In this document: positions 17,186-26,792 of the stretch, in pieces | How positions within the stretch are numbered: the stretch's first letter is position 1 | Layout of the letters: every line of letters begins with the position of its first letter | Assembly: GCF_039839785.1 (NCBI RefSeq) | Contig: NZ_JBDOQT010000002.1 | Span: 558,001 to 622,000 of the forward strand | DNA length: 64,000 bases | From: Pelagibius sp. CAU 1746 | GTDB lineage: Bacteria > Pseudomonadota > Alphaproteobacteria > Kiloniellales > Kiloniellaceae | Reading direction: 5' to 3' | Translations under genes and position numbers: made by a program | Notes under the pieces: generated by a model | Seen by the model: only the letters and a program-made list of their open reading frames with translations | What the model was told of the DNA's origin: nothing | Database searches by the model: none

Positions 17186-17995
17186 TCATCCCCCGCCGCC
17201 GAGCACCAGCACCGTCGGCTGCTTGGGCAGGCTGCGCAGCGAAACCCGGATAGTGGGATCGCGCGCGACCCGGATATCAAACTCCTCGGCCATACCTGCC
17301 AGAAAGGCGTTGAGGGAACCGCTGCCGAAGTAGTGCATGGGGATCACCAGGCTGGCGCGCAGATCCTTCAGCACCTGGATCATCGACGGCAGATCCAGGG
17401 TCATGCTGCCGTCGACCGGGGCGAAGACCACGTCCAGGCGGCCGATCAGGGCCAGATGCTCCGGTGTCAGCTTATGGTGCAGATGGCCAAGGTGCCCGAT
17501 GCAGAGGTCGGCCACCTCGAAGACGAAGATCGAGTTGCCGTGAGGTTCGACGCTGCCGCCCCAGGAGCGGATGTCGGTGGAAACGTTGCGGATGAGGAGG
17601 TCTGCCAGGGTCAGATTGTGGACGGCGGGACCGCCTTGCGGATTCCAACCGCGCAGGACGTGCCGAATACCCGGGTCGGGGAAAAGGGTGAAGTGGGTTT
17701 CGTGGGCGTGGTTCATGGTGACCACCGTCGGCAGCGGACCGGGGCCTGCATCGCCCGCATAGTCCGTGGCGATCACCACGCCCGCCGGGCTGCGCAAACG
17801 GAAGGTGGAATGGCCGATGTAGGTGACCTCCACCGCGCCGCCGGCCTGGACGGAGGTAAAGCTGGCCGGAACGGCCGTGGGCTGCCGTTCGACAAAGGCG
17901 ATGCACTTGCTCGCCTGCGCGGCGGAAAGCGGTAACAGAACGAAGGACGACAGCACGGCGAGAAACAGTGTCACGCCGTAAAGGAGCCTGGTCAT
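17186..17995 (-). CDS. Exported metallo-beta-lactamase-fold protein
   Basis: 269 residues. Signal peptide of about 28 residues (hydrophobic stretch ending SAAQAS), then VTYIGHSTFRLRSPAGVVIATD and a metal site reading NHAHETH, in place of the common HxHxDH. Later metal-site candidates are CIGHLGHLHHKL and IPMHYFG. The GHSTF start resembles the UPF0173/UlaG-like branch of MBL-fold hydrolases. The substrate is unknown. It follows cobM after 130 bases on the same strand and might be read through from the cobalamin operon, but nothing in it points to a corrin role. Confidence 0.75.
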   Translation of the reverse strand: MTRLLYGVTLFLAVLSSFVLLPLSAAQASKCIAFVERQPTAVPASFTSVQAGGAVEVTYIGHSTFRLRSPAGVVIATDYAGDAGPGPLPTVVTMNHAHETHFTLFPDPGIRHVLRGWNPQGGPAVHNLTLADLLIRNVSTDIRSWGGSVEPHGNSIFVFEVADLCIGHLGHLHHKLTPEHLALIGRLDVVFAPVDGSMTLDLPSMIQVLKDLRASLVIPMHYFGSGSLNAFLAGMAEEFDIRVARDPTIRVSLRSLPKQPTVLVLGGGG

Positions 17996-18125
17996 ACCAT
18001 CCCTCCCAGCGGGCCTTTTTCAGGCCGGCGGGCGGAGCGCGCCCTTGCGCCGAAACTACCGCCCCGGCCAGCGCTCATTGTGTCAGCAGGCGGCGCGCTG
18101 CGCCAGACGCTTCAGGTGCGAAAGG

Positions 18126-18890
18126 TCAGGCGGTCCGCTTGGGGCGCAACACGTGGACGTGCTTAGGGTCGTAGAGCTTCGAATCGATGAAGTCGGTCTC
18201 GCCCAACACGCGGCCGACCAGAATGAGGGCGGTGCGGGTGATCTTGGCGGCGCGCACCTTCCCGCGGATGTCGGCGAGGGTGCCGCGGATGATCTGCTGG
18301 TCCGGCCAGGAGGCACGGTAGACGACTGCCACCGGGCAGTCGGCGCCGTAGTGCGGCGTCAGTTCCGTCTCGACGTGCTTCAGGTTGCGGATCGAGAGGT
18401 GGATGGCCAGCGTCGCGCCGGACTTGCCGAGGGTCGCCAGGTCCTCGCCCTCGGGCATGGCCGAGGCCTTCATGGTGGTGCGCGTGAGGATCACCGTCTG
18501 GCTCACCTCCGGCAGCGTCAATTCGCTCTCCAGCGCCGCGGCCGCCGCGGCATAGGCCGGCACGCCGGGGACGATCTCGAAGGGTATCTCCAGCTTGCGC
18601 AGGCGGCGGATCTGCTCGGCGATGGCGCCGTAGAGCGAGGGATCGCCGGAGTGCACCCGCGCCACGTCCTGGCCCGCTGCCTGCGCCTCTTCGATCTCGG
18701 CCAGGATCTCGTCCAGGGTCATGGGCGCGGTGTCCTTCACCGTCGCGCCTTCCGGCGCGAAGGCCACCACCTCCTCCGGCACCAGGGAGCCCGCGTAGAG
18801 CACCACGGGGCAGCGCGCAATGAGGTCGCGCCCGCGCAGGGTGATGAGGTCGGGCGCGCCGGGGCCGGCGCCGATGAAATAGACGGTCAT
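18126..18890 (-). CDS. cobM: Precorrin-4 C11-methyltransferase
   Basis: 254 residues. SAM-dependent tetrapyrrole methylase fold: [22 protein letters not shown] at the N-terminus, the YAGSLVP motif special to CobM/CbiF, the [11 protein letters not shown] loop and [16 protein letters not shown]. It methylates C11 after ring contraction. Its ATG overlaps the stop of the cbiG/cobJ gene by 4 bases (ATGA). It is the last cobalamin gene of the long minus-strand operon. Confidence 0.96.
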   Translation of the reverse strand: MTVYFIGAGPGAPDLITLRGRDLIARCPVVLYAGSLVPEEVVAFAPEGATVKDTAPMTLDEILAEIEEAQAAGQDVARVHSGDPSLYGAIAEQIRRLRKLEIPFEIVPGVPAYAAAAAALESELTLPEVSQTVILTRTTMKASAMPEGEDLATLGKSGATLAIHLSIRNLKHVETELTPHYGADCPVAVVYRASWPDQQIIRGTLADIRGKVRAAKITRTALILVGRVLGETDFIDSKLYDPKHVHVLRPKRTA

Positions 18891-20707
18891 GCCGCATCCT
18901 CGGAGTTCTTTTGGGCTTTCCCCGCGTAGCCGCGGGGTGTGTAAACCCAGGCGCCGCCATCCGACCGTGCGACGCGTTTCGTCTCGCTGGAGCCGACCAG
19001 CACCACGGTCAGCATGTCGACCTTGTCGGGCGTCAGCTCGGCGAGATCGACGACAGTGACGGTCTCCCCCTCGCGGCCCAGGTTGCGCGCCAGCACCACC
19101 GGCGTGTCGCCGGGCCGGTGCTTGCGCAGGATTTCCACCGCCTCGGCCAGTTGCCGGGTGCGCCGCTTGGAAGCCGGATTGTAGAAGGCGATGATAAAGT
19201 CCCCCTCCGCCGCGGCCTTGAGGCGGCGCTGGATCGCCTCCCAGGGGGTCAGCAGATCGGAGAGCGAGATGGTGCAGAAGTCGTGGCCGAGGGGCGCCCC
19301 GGCGCGCGCCGCCGCGGCCTGCAGCGCCGAGACCCCGGGCATGACGGTGACATCGACACGGGACCAGTCGGCGCGTCCGCCGCGCTCCAGCAGCTCGAAG
19401 ACCAGGGTCGCCATGGCGTAGATGCCGGGATCGCCGGAGCAGACCAGCGCCACATCGCGCCCCTCGGCGGCGAGGTCGAGGGCCACGCGCACGCGTTTTT
19501 CCTCCTCGCCCAGCTCGTAGCCGTGGCGCGCCTTGCCGGCGGCCAGCGGCCCCAGCAGATCGAGATAGAGGCCGTAGCCGACCAGGTCCGTGGCGCGCAG
19601 TACGGCGGTTTCCACCTCCGGTGTGCGCCAGACCGCATCGCCCGGGCCGGTGCCGATGACGCTCAAGGTGCCGCGCCCGCGCCCGAGCCGGGCCGCGTCT
19701 ACAACGGCGGGGGCCAGGGCGACGGCGCAGGTGGCGCGCTTGGACTTGGTCTTGGCGACCACCAGCTCGCCCTGCGCGCCGGCGGCGGCCAGGGCCGCGC
19801 CTTCGGCGACGCCGTGGCAGCCGACCTCGCGGAACACCAAGCCGGAAGGATTGGCGAGGCGCGGCGTCTCCGCTTCCAGCGTCGCGGCGTCGAAGAAGCG
19901 CGCCGGCACGCCCAGCGACTCTGCGAGCGCCAGCACCGCCGCCTCGTCCGCTTTCACGTCGATGGAGAAGACCCCGGCGACGGCCAGCGGCGAGAGGCCG
20001 GCTGCGGCCAGGGTGCCGCGCACCAGGGTTTCCAGCTCTTCGGGCGCGGCATGGCGCTCACAGCCGACGCCGAGGCAGAGCTTCGCCGGGTGGTAGACCA
20101 GGCGCTCGGGAGCCGGGCTGCCGGTTTGCTCCGTGATCTCGATCGCCAGCGGCCCGTCTCCGGCAAGCGGCAAGCCGCTGTCGGCCAGCCAGGGCGCCTC
20201 GCCGTCCAGCCGCACCGTCTTGCCGCCCAGCAGCGCCGCGGCGAAGCCCTTGTAGTCTCCGGGATTGCCGAGACGCCAGCCACTCGGCGGCGCGTCCAGG
20301 GCCACGGCGAAGCGGCGGTCGCCGGCGGTGGTGACGGCGGCTTCGATGCCGAGCACTTCCGCGATGACCTTCGCCAGCTCGTTGGCGCCCCGGTGGCCGC
20401 CCAGCAGCGGCACCGCCGCGCCGCCGTCCTCGGCCACGGCCACCACCGGCGGCTCGGCGCGCTTGTCGGCAACCAGCGGTGCCAGAGCACGGATCAGCGT
20501 GCCTGCAGCGCAGCAGCCGATGACGGGCCGGCCTTCCAGGAAGGCGGCCTGCACCGCCGCGGTGAAATCGTCGTAGAAGACGTCGGCCGCCTCGACCCGT
20601 CCGCGCCTGGCGTGGATCAGCGCGTTCGGCAAGACAGCCTTGAGGTGCGCGGCCAGCGCCGCGCCGCCCGGCGTCAGAACGATAAAGGCGGGAGCGAGAG
20701 TCAGCAT
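18887..20707 (-). CDS. cobJ: CbiG/CobE - CobJ fusion (precorrin-3B C17-methyltransferase)
   Basis: 606 residues joining two activities. Residues 1-340 resemble CbiG: an N-terminal region with [14 protein letters not shown] and [13 protein letters not shown], then a CobE-like region with [11 protein letters not shown] and [12 protein letters not shown]. Residues from about 345 are a methylase, starting [17 protein letters not shown], with [23 protein letters not shown] and [12 protein letters not shown], typical of CobJ/CbiH. CbiG opens the delta-lactone in the oxygen-independent route and CobJ methylates C17 with ring contraction, so the fusion puts consecutive steps in one chain. Overlaps: 7 bases with cobI, 4 with cobM. 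Confidence 0.94.
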   Translation of the reverse strand: MLTLAPAFIVLTPGGAALAAHLKAVLPNALIHARRGRVEAADVFYDDFTAAVQAAFLEGRPVIGCCAAGTLIRALAPLVADKRAEPPVVAVAEDGGAAVPLLGGHRGANELAKVIAEVLGIEAAVTTAGDRRFAVALDAPPSGWRLGNPGDYKGFAAALLGGKTVRLDGEAPWLADSGLPLAGDGPLAIEITEQTGSPAPERLVYHPAKLCLGVGCERHAAPEELETLVRGTLAAAGLSPLAVAGVFSIDVKADEAAVLALAESLGVPARFFDAATLEAETPRLANPSGLVFREVGCHGVAEGAALAAAGAQGELVVAKTKSKRATCAVALAPAVVDAARLGRGRGTLSVIGTGPGDAVWRTPEVETAVLRATDLVGYGLYLDLLGPLAAGKARHGYELGEEEKRVRVALDLAAEGRDVALVCSGDPGIYAMATLVFELLERGGRADWSRVDVTVMPGVSALQAAAARAGAPLGHDFCTISLSDLLTPWEAIQRRLKAAAEGDFIIAFYNPASKRRTRQLAEAVEILRKHRPGDTPVVLARNLGREGETVTVVDLAELTPDKVDMLTVVLVGSSETKRVARSDGGAWVYTPRGYAGKAQKNSEDAA

Positions 20708-21408
20708 GTCCAGGCCTCCCCGCGCCGGTGCACCAGGATCATGGAGAAATAGGGCGCGCTGTCTTCTTCCATCTCGGCCAGCGGCAGGATGCGCTGCTCG
20801 TCGAGGGTGGCGCGCTCCACGTAGCGGGCGCGGTCGAGCAGGCCCAGGAGGCCCAGCACCTTGCGCACCTTCTGCAGATGGCGGCCGACCTTGATGATGG
20901 CCGCCGCCTCGGTGTCGCGCAGCAGGCCGGCCAGCACCTGCGGCTCCAGGGTCGCGGGGACGACGTTCAGCACGTCGTTGCGCGCGGCCAGCGGCGCGCC
21001 CAGCACCGCCGCGCAGGCGGTGAGCGACGACACGCCGGGCACCACCTCGACCTTGTGGGTCTCGGCGACGCGCCCGAAGAGGTACATGAAGGAGCCGTAG
21101 AAGAAGGGATCGCCCTCGCAGAGCGCCACCACGTCGCGGCCCTCGGCAAGATGCCCGCCGATTTCCTCCGCCGCCCAGTCGTAAACCTCCTGGGCGGGAA
21201 AGCGCGCCGCCACCATGGGCATGCGGATCGCGATCTCGCTCTGCCCGCCGGGCAGGTGCGGGGCGACGATGGCGCGCGCCAGGCTATCGCCCTCTTCCGG
21301 CGCCGGATAGGCCAGCACCGGCGCGGCCTGCAAGAGACGCAGCGCCTTCAGGGTGATGAGCTCGGGGTCGCCGGGGCCGATGCCGAGGCCGTAGAGGGTG
21401 CCGGTCAT
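20701..21408 (-). CDS. cobI: Precorrin-2 C20-methyltransferase
   Basis: 235 residues from the ATG at 21408, which overlaps the cobL stop (ATGA). Motifs: GTLYGLGIGPGDPELITLKAL, then YPAPEEGDSLAR, ALCEGDPFFYGSFMYL and VVPGVSSLTACAAVLG. These are the CobI/CbiL pattern. The enzyme adds the C20 methyl that is later lost at ring contraction. The open frame extends upstream of 21408, but that part is antiparallel low-complexity sequence overlapping cobL, so I reject the longer start. Confidence 0.96.
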   Translation of the reverse strand: MTGTLYGLGIGPGDPELITLKALRLLQAAPVLAYPAPEEGDSLARAIVAPHLPGGQSEIAIRMPMVAARFPAQEVYDWAAEEIGGHLAEGRDVVALCEGDPFFYGSFMYLFGRVAETHKVEVVPGVSSLTACAAVLGAPLAARNDVLNVVPATLEPQVLAGLLRDTEAAAIIKVGRHLQKVRKVLGLLGLLDRARYVERATLDEQRILPLAEMEEDSAPYFSMILVHRRGEAWTC

Positions 21409-22622
21409 GTCTTGACGCCCGCATACTGGGTGACGGGCATCATCGGCCGCCAGCCGCGGAAGGGGCCGACCGGCTCGGCGCGGGAGACGGCGATGCGGGT
21501 CAGGCTGCCGCCGTGCTGCTTCTGCCAGTCGAGCAGCACCGCCTCGCCCTCCAGCGTCACGGCGTTGGCGACCAGGCGGCCGCCGGGCTTCAGCTTGGTC
21601 CAGCAGACTTCGATCAGGCCGGGGTTGGAGACGCCGCCGCCGATGAAGACGGCATCGGGCGCCTCCAGTCCGTAGAGCGCCTCCGGCGCCTCGCCGGCGG
21701 CGATCTGCAGCAGCGGCGCGCCGAGGCTCTCGGCGTTCTCCGCGATCAGGGCGCGGCGTTCCGCCTTGCGCTCGACGGCAACGGCGCGGGCGCGCGGCGC
21801 GGCGCGCATCCATTCCACCGCGACCGAGCCGCAGCCGGCGCCCACGTCCCACAGCAACTGCCCCGCTACCGGCATGAGCGCAGAGAGCGTGGCCGCGCGC
21901 ACCTCCCGCTTGGTCATCTGGCCGTCGTGGCGGAAGGCCGCGTCCGGCAGGCCCGGCGTGCGCGGCAGCAGCGGCGCGTCCGGCGCGGCGATGCAGTCGA
22001 CGGCAATGGTATTGAGGTCGGCAACGTCATTGGCCGACCAGGTAACGGCAGTTCCCTCGACGCAGCGTTCCTTCTCGCCGTCCAGGTGCTCCAGCAGCGT
22101 CATATGGCTCTCGCCGTAACCGCGCTCGGTCAGCAGTGCGGCGACGGCGGCGGGAGTCGCCGCATCTTCGCTGAGGATGAGCAGCTTGGCGTTCGGTTGG
22201 ATGTAAGGATGCAGCATCGCGAGGGGGCGGCCGTGCAGCGTGAGACAATCGATCTCCGCCAGGGGCCAACCGATCCGGGCGGCCGACAGGGTGAAAGCCG
22301 ACCGCCCGGGCAGGATGGCAATCTCGCTACGCCGGATTCGTTTAAGCAGCGAGACACCGACCCCATACCACAAAGGATCGCCGGACGCCAAAACGCAAAC
22401 GCGTGTGCCGCGGCGAGATTCGATTTCATCGAGCAGCGCGGAGAGCGGCGACGGCCAGGCAAGACGCTCGCGATCGTCCCGCGGCAGCATCGCCAGATGA
22501 CGTTCGCCGCCGACGAAGACTTGCGCATCGTCAACCAGGGCGCGCGCCGGCGCGGTGAGACCCGCAAGCCCGTCCTCGCCGATGCCGACGATGGAGAGCC
22601 AGGGTTTCGTCTCGTCCAACAT
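21405..22622 (-). CDS. cobL: Precorrin-6B C5,15-methyltransferase (decarboxylating)
   Basis: 405 residues, a CbiE-CbiT fusion. Residues 1-205 are the CbiE tetrapyrrole methylase (LSIVGIGEDGLAGLTAPAR, FVGGERHL, LASGDPLWYGVG, LPGRSAFTLSAARIGW). Residues from about 225 are the CbiT SAM methylase and decarboxylase (LLWDVGAGCGSVAVEWMR, AVFIGGGVSNPGLI). It methylates C5 and C15 and removes the acetate carboxyl at C12. Five bases separate it from cobH upstream and it overlaps cobI downstream. Confidence 0.96.
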   Translation of the reverse strand: MLDETKPWLSIVGIGEDGLAGLTAPARALVDDAQVFVGGERHLAMLPRDDRERLAWPSPLSALLDEIESRRGTRVCVLASGDPLWYGVGVSLLKRIRRSEIAILPGRSAFTLSAARIGWPLAEIDCLTLHGRPLAMLHPYIQPNAKLLILSEDAATPAAVAALLTERGYGESHMTLLEHLDGEKERCVEGTAVTWSANDVADLNTIAVDCIAAPDAPLLPRTPGLPDAAFRHDGQMTKREVRAATLSALMPVAGQLLWDVGAGCGSVAVEWMRAAPRARAVAVERKAERRALIAENAESLGAPLLQIAAGEAPEALYGLEAPDAVFIGGGVSNPGLIEVCWTKLKPGGRLVANAVTLEGEAVLLDWQKQHGGSLTRIAVSRAEPVGPFRGWRPMMPVTQYAGVKT

Positions 22623-22627
22623 GACGC

Positions 22628-23278
22628 TCAGAGTCCCGCGCGCGCCAGCGCGTTCACCGCCGCCGCCGCCATGGCACTGCCGCCGCGCCGGCCGCGCAGC
22701 GTCAGGTAAGGCACTTCCAGATGAGCGGCTATCAGCGCGTCCTTCGATTCGGCGGCACCCACGAAGCCGACGGGAAAGGCGAGAATGACCGCCGGGCGCG
22801 GCGCGCCCTGCGCGAGCGTTTCCATCAGACGGTAAAGCGCCGTCGGGGCGTTGCCGATGGCCACCACCGCGCCGCGCAGCTCGTCCGACCAGAGATCGAC
22901 GGCGGCGGCCGAACGCGTGGTGCCGAGGCGCTTGGCGAGATCGGGCGTGCGCGGGTCGTTCAAGGTGCAGATCACCCGGTTGCCGGCAGGCAGGCGCGCG
23001 CGGGTGACGCCGTCGGCCACCATCTCGCAGTCCGCCAGCACGGTCGCGCCGGCCTGCAGGGCCGCCCGGCCCGCGCCCAGCACGTCGCCCGAATAGGCGA
23101 GGTCCGGCGCGATCTCCGGCATGCCGCAGGCATGCACCACCCTGAGCGCGATCTCGCCGAGGTCTTCCGGCAGGGCCGAAAGGTCGGTCTCCGCGCGCAC
23201 GATCTCGAAGGAGCGGCGGGTGATCTCCTGAGGGTCGCGGATGTAGTCCTGATCGGGATCGTTGAGGGGCGTGTTCAT
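22628..23278 (-). CDS. cobH: Precorrin-8X methylmutase
   Basis: 216 residues. It moves the C11 methyl to C12, giving hydrogenobyrinate or cobyrinate. Seen are IRDPQEITRRSFEIVRAE, the active-site His in RVVHACGMPEIA, DCEMVADGV and the late GFVGAAESKDAL with GRRGGSAMAAA. Length is normal for CobH/CbiC. A 145-base gap holding a palindromic repeat separates it from cbiX upstream, so it may be partly uncoupled from the cobW-to-cbiX half of the operon. Confidence 0.96.
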   Translation of the reverse strand: MNTPLNDPDQDYIRDPQEITRRSFEIVRAETDLSALPEDLGEIALRVVHACGMPEIAPDLAYSGDVLGAGRAALQAGATVLADCEMVADGVTRARLPAGNRVICTLNDPRTPDLAKRLGTTRSAAAVDLWSDELRGAVVAIGNAPTALYRLMETLAQGAPRPAVILAFPVGFVGAAESKDALIAAHLEVPYLTLRGRRGGSAMAAAAVNALARAGL

Positions 23279-23297
23279 GTCGCTACCCTAGACTCGG

Positions 23298-23390
23298 TCG
23301 TCACCCTCGGGCTTGACCCGAGGGTCCATTTCTCCGCAAGCCCGGTGTCTGCCACAACCATGGATGCTCGGGTCAAGCCCGAGCATGACA
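23298..23390. repeat. Paired CTTGA-loop palindromic intergenic repeat
   Basis: Two hairpins in inverted arrangement: 8-base arms at 23304-23311 and 23317-23324 with loop CTTGA, and 9-base arms at 23364-23372 and 23378-23386 with loop TCAAG. Flanking GTC/GAC-type ends match each other. Elements of this shape are widespread between genes in Alphaproteobacteria. It lies between cbiX and cobH inside the cobalamin operon and could form a structured RNA or modulate downstream expression. Confidence 0.75.
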
Positions 23391-23423
23391 GTCGGTGTTT
23401 GTGGTGGCCGCCGGAGCACATGC

Positions 23424-24521
23424 TTACGCCGTCTTCTTCTTCATGCTGACCGGCCCGTGCGGGTGGTCGGCGTGGGGATAGGGGTGATGATGGTGGTCAT
23501 GCCCGTGACTGTGGCCATGATCGTGACTGTGGTCATGCCCGTGACTGTGGCCATGATCGTGCGAATGATCATGGTTGTGATGGCCATGGTCGTGGCTGTG
23601 ATCATGGTCATGGTCATGGCCATTGCCCGCCGGGCCGGTGCCGATGCCCTCGACGTGGTGGTGATGGCTTTCCTGGGCCAGGCCGACCTCCGCCTCGAAG
23701 CCCAGCACCTGCTCGCGGTACTTGCAGAGCTTGCAGTTCATCAGGTTCTCGCCGTCCAGGATCTCCTGCACCCGCTCGGCGAAGGCGTCCAGCACCGCCG
23801 GATGATCGTTCAGGTAACCTGCCTTGACGAACTCAATCTCCGGATGGCGCGCGGCGACTTGGTCGGTGTAGTCGTAGATGCGCTTCACCAGGATGCCGGT
23901 GAAGAGGAAATAGGGAAAGACGACGATGCGCCTGTAGCCGAGCTTCGCCGCGTGCTCCAGGCCCGGCTCCACCAGGGGAAAAGTGACGCCGGAATAGCAG
24001 GTCTCGCCCCAGCCGAAGCCGAAACCTTCCCACAGCAGGCGCATGACCTTGGCGACGTTGGAATTGGCATCGGGATCGGACGCGCCGCGGCCCACCACCA
24101 TCAGCAGGGTCTCGTGGCGCGGCACATCGCCGCCCCCAGCGCCATTGGCCGCTTCCAGGGCCTGCTCGATACGCGCGGCGGCAGCCTTGATCAGCTTGGG
24201 GTCGATGGCCAGCTCGCGGCCGTAGTCGATGGTCATCTCCGGGTGCTGGGCCTGGTAGGTATTCAGCACCGAGGGGATGTCGTTCTTGGCGTGGCCGGCG
24301 GCGAAGAGCATGCCGGGCACCGCCAGACAGCGGGTCACGCCCTTCTCGCGCAACTTGTCGAGCCCGCTGCGGATGATCGGGGTGGCGAACTCCAGGAAGC
24401 CGCTCTCGACTTCGTACTGGGGCAGACGTTCGCGGATGCCGCGCGCCACGGCCTCGAACTCGCGCACCGCGCCCTCGTCGCGGCTGCCGTGCCCGCAGAC
24501 CATTACACCGATCTTGCTCAT
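23424..24521 (-). CDS. cbiX: Long-form sirohydrochlorin cobaltochelatase CbiX with histidine-rich tail
   Basis: 365 residues. Two chelatase half-domains: residues 1-130 (IGVMVCGHGSRDEGAVREFE, FLEFATPIIRSG, VPGMLFAAGHAKNDIP) and about 130-255 (LLMVVGRGASDPDANSN, VVFPYFLFTGILVKRI). Then MNCKLC (about 261-266), the M-x-C-x-x-C motif that binds an Fe-S cluster in Bacillus megaterium CbiX. The C-terminal 80 residues contain about thirty histidines in repeats of DHSHDHGHSHGH, a likely cobalt store. It inserts cobalt early, into sirohydrochlorin. The ATG at 24521 has a GGAG site. The gene sits in an operon that also encodes the late cobaltochelatase CobN. Confidence 0.93.
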   Translation of the reverse strand: MSKIGVMVCGHGSRDEGAVREFEAVARGIRERLPQYEVESGFLEFATPIIRSGLDKLREKGVTRCLAVPGMLFAAGHAKNDIPSVLNTYQAQHPEMTIDYGRELAIDPKLIKAAAARIEQALEAANGAGGGDVPRHETLLMVVGRGASDPDANSNVAKVMRLLWEGFGFGWGETCYSGVTFPLVEPGLEHAAKLGYRRIVVFPYFLFTGILVKRIYDYTDQVAARHPEIEFVKAGYLNDHPAVLDAFAERVQEILDGENLMNCKLCKYREQVLGFEAEVGLAQESHHHHVEGIGTGPAGNGHDHDHDHSHDHGHHNHDHSHDHGHSHGHDHSHDHGHSHGHDHHHHPYPHADHPHGPVSMKKKTA

Positions 24522-24600
24522 GTGTTTCTCCTCTACGCCTTCTGGCAACGCCTGCCCTCGCCTCGGCCGGGAGGAACGGCTCGCTTCGTTGCGGCGGACT

Positions 24601-26142
24601 TTACGGGGCCATCCGGGGGCGGGGCAAAGGGAAATCGGCCACCTCCCCCGCTCTCTCGGCCCTCCGCGCGATATCCAAGACCCGGTCGAGGTCCAGGTGC
24701 GCCTCCAAATGCGCCGCGAGCCGGTCCAGCACCGCCTCGATCTGGGCGTCATAGGCCAAGCCGGAGGCCGCACGGTCCTTCAAAGCGCCCAGGAAAGCGG
24801 CGCGGAAGCCGTCGGCGGCGAAGAGTCCGTGCAGGTAGCAGCCGGCCACCTTGCCGTCGGCCGAGACGGCGCCTTCCCAGCGTCCATCGAGATCGAGGAA
24901 GGGCCGCGTCAGGCCGGGCCCTTCGGTGACGCCGACGTGCATCTCATAGCCTTGCAGGGCGGCGGCGCTCTCCAGGTGGATGCCCCGCACCTCCTTCAGC
25001 GCCTTGTCGCCGGTGAGGACGGTTTCGACGTCGAGCAGGCCGAGACCCTCGGCCTCCCGGCCCGCCGGCCCCTCGATGCCCTCGGGGTCCGATACCCTGC
25101 GGCCCAGCATCTGGTAGCCGCCGCAGACCCCCAGCACGCGGCCGCCGCGGCGCAGGTGCGCCGCCAGGTCGATGTCCCACCCCTGCTGACGCAGGAAGTC
25201 CAGATCGGCCAGCGTCGCCTTGGAACCCGGCAGGATGACGAGGTCGGCGTCGCCCGGCAGGGCGCGGCCCGCCTCGACGAAGTCCACCGCCACGTCGGGC
25301 TCGGCAATCAGGGGGTCCAGATCGTCGAAGTTGGCGATGCGGGCGAGCTGCGGCACCGCCACCTTGATCTCGCGGCCCTCGGCGGCTTCCGCGCGCGCCA
25401 CTTGTGTACGAGACAGGGCGACCGCGTCCTCCGCCGGCAGCTTCGCGGCCTCCGGAAAGAAGGGCACCACGCCCAGCGACGGCCAGCCGGTCCGCGCGGT
25501 GATGATCGCCAGGCCCTCGTCGAAGAGGCTGCCGTCGCCGCGGAACTTGTTCACCACGTAGCCGGCGACGCGGCCCGCCTCGGCCTCGCCCAGCACCGCG
25601 TGGCTGCCCACCAGGGTGGCGATGACGCCGCCGCGGTCGATGTCGGCCACCAGGATCACCGGCAGGTCGGCGGCCTCGGCAAAGCCCATGTTGGCGATGT
25701 CGCCCTGGCGCAGGTTCACCTCCGCCGGGCTGCCCGCGCCTTCGACAATCACCAGATCAGCCTCATCCCCGAGGCGCCGGAAACTCTCCAGCACCCTGGG
25801 CAGCAACTCGCCCTTCATCGCCTGATAGTCTCGTGCCTTGGCATTGCCGAGGATCTTCCCCTGCACCACCACCTGGGCGCCGACCTCGCTCTGCGGCTTC
25901 AGCAGCACCGGGTTCATGTCGGTGGTGGCGGGGACACCGCAGGCGCGCGCCTGCAGCGCCTGGGCGCGGCCGATCTCGCCACCGTCCGCCGTCACCGCGG
26001 CGTTGTTGGACATGTTCTGCGGCTTGAAGGGCCGCACCTTGAGGCCGCGCCGGGTGAAGGCGCGGCACAGCCCGGCCACCAGCAGGGACTTGCCGACGTC
26101 GGAGCCGGTTCCCTGCACCATGATGGCCGGAGTCTTCTCCAT
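24601..26142 (-). CDS. cobQ: Cobyric acid synthase
   Basis: 513 residues. It amidates the b, d, e and g side chains of adenosylcobyrinic a,c-diamide. The N-terminal dethiobiotin-synthetase-like domain has [20 protein letters not shown] and the [13 protein letters not shown] segment. The C-terminal glutaminase domain has [15 protein letters not shown] with catalytic Cys at about residue 340 and a late His in CYLHGLF. Size is typical. Its ATG overlaps the cobO stop by one base (TGATG). A 79-base gap follows before cbiX. Confidence 0.97.
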   Translation of the reverse strand: MEKTPAIMVQGTGSDVGKSLLVAGLCRAFTRRGLKVRPFKPQNMSNNAAVTADGGEIGRAQALQARACGVPATTDMNPVLLKPQSEVGAQVVVQGKILGNAKARDYQAMKGELLPRVLESFRRLGDEADLVIVEGAGSPAEVNLRQGDIANMGFAEAADLPVILVADIDRGGVIATLVGSHAVLGEAEAGRVAGYVVNKFRGDGSLFDEGLAIITARTGWPSLGVVPFFPEAAKLPAEDAVALSRTQVARAEAAEGREIKVAVPQLARIANFDDLDPLIAEPDVAVDFVEAGRALPGDADLVILPGSKATLADLDFLRQQGWDIDLAAHLRRGGRVLGVCGGYQMLGRRVSDPEGIEGPAGREAEGLGLLDVETVLTGDKALKEVRGIHLESAAALQGYEMHVGVTEGPGLTRPFLDLDGRWEGAVSADGKVAGCYLHGLFAADGFRAAFLGALKDRAASGLAYDAQIEAVLDRLAAHLEAHLDLDRVLDIARRAERAGEVADFPLPRPRMAP

Positions 26143-26792
26143 CAGAACTCGATGCCCAGTTGCGCCTTCACGCCCTGCTCGCGGAAGGGATGCTTCACCT
26201 GGGTCATTTCGGTCACCAGGTCGGCGGCCTCGATCAGCGGCTCCTTGGCGTTGCGGCCGGTGACGATGACGTGCAGCATTTCCGGGCGGCCCTCCAGGAA
26301 GGCGACGACCTCCTCCAGCGGCAGGTAGTCGTAGCGCAGCACGATGTTCAGCTCGTCCAGCAGGATCATGTCGTAGGGCCTGCCCTCTTTAGAGCTGGCT
26401 TCGCCCCGGCAGGCGTCGATCATTTCCTTGGCCATCTCCCAGGCGCCCTTGGCGGCGGCGATGTCGCGGGCGCGATCCTGGGTGTCCCAGGTGAAGCCCT
26501 CGCCCATGGCCTTGATGGTCACCTGGTCGCCGAACTTCTCCAGGGCGTGGCGCTCGCCGGTCTCCCACTTGCCCTTCACGAACTGGACGATGCCGACTTT
26601 CATGCCGTTGCCCAGCGCGCGGAAGACCAGACCGAAGGCCGCCGTCGACTTGCCCTTGCCCTTGCCGGTATGGACGATCAGCAGGCCCTTCTCCTTGGTC
26701 TTGTCGGCCAGCATCTTCTCCCGCGCGGCCTTGCGCTTCTTCGCCTTCTCGTTGGCGCGGGCGTTGACTTCCTCTTCGGTGAGCTCGGGCAC
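26142..26792 (-). CDS. cobO: Cob(I)yrinic acid a,c-diamide adenosyltransferase
   Basis: 216 residues. ATP:corrinoid adenosyltransferase of the CobA/BtuR type. P-loop [10 protein letters not shown] at about 41-50, then [23 protein letters not shown] and [15 protein letters not shown]. The Lys-rich N-terminal 30 residues are normal for the family. The start is GTG at 26792, sharing a base with the cobN stop (TAGTG), so translation is coupled. Confidence 0.96.
   Translation of the reverse strand: MPELTEEEVNARANEKAKKRKAAREKMLADKTKEKGLLIVHTGKGKGKSTAAFGLVFRALGNGMKVGIVQFVKGKWETGERHALEKFGDQVTIKAMGEGFTWDTQDRARDIAAAKGAWEMAKEMIDACRGEASSKEGRPYDMILLDELNIVLRYDYLPLEEVVAFLEGRPEMLHVIVTGRNAKEPLIEAADLVTEMTQVKHPFREQGVKAQLGIEF

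Noticed and set aside
20701-21852. A longer N-terminal form of CobI beginning upstream of 21408
   Set aside because: The extension overlaps cobL coding sequence and is Arg-rich low-complexity. The ATG at 21408 gives the exact family N-terminus with an ATGA overlap.
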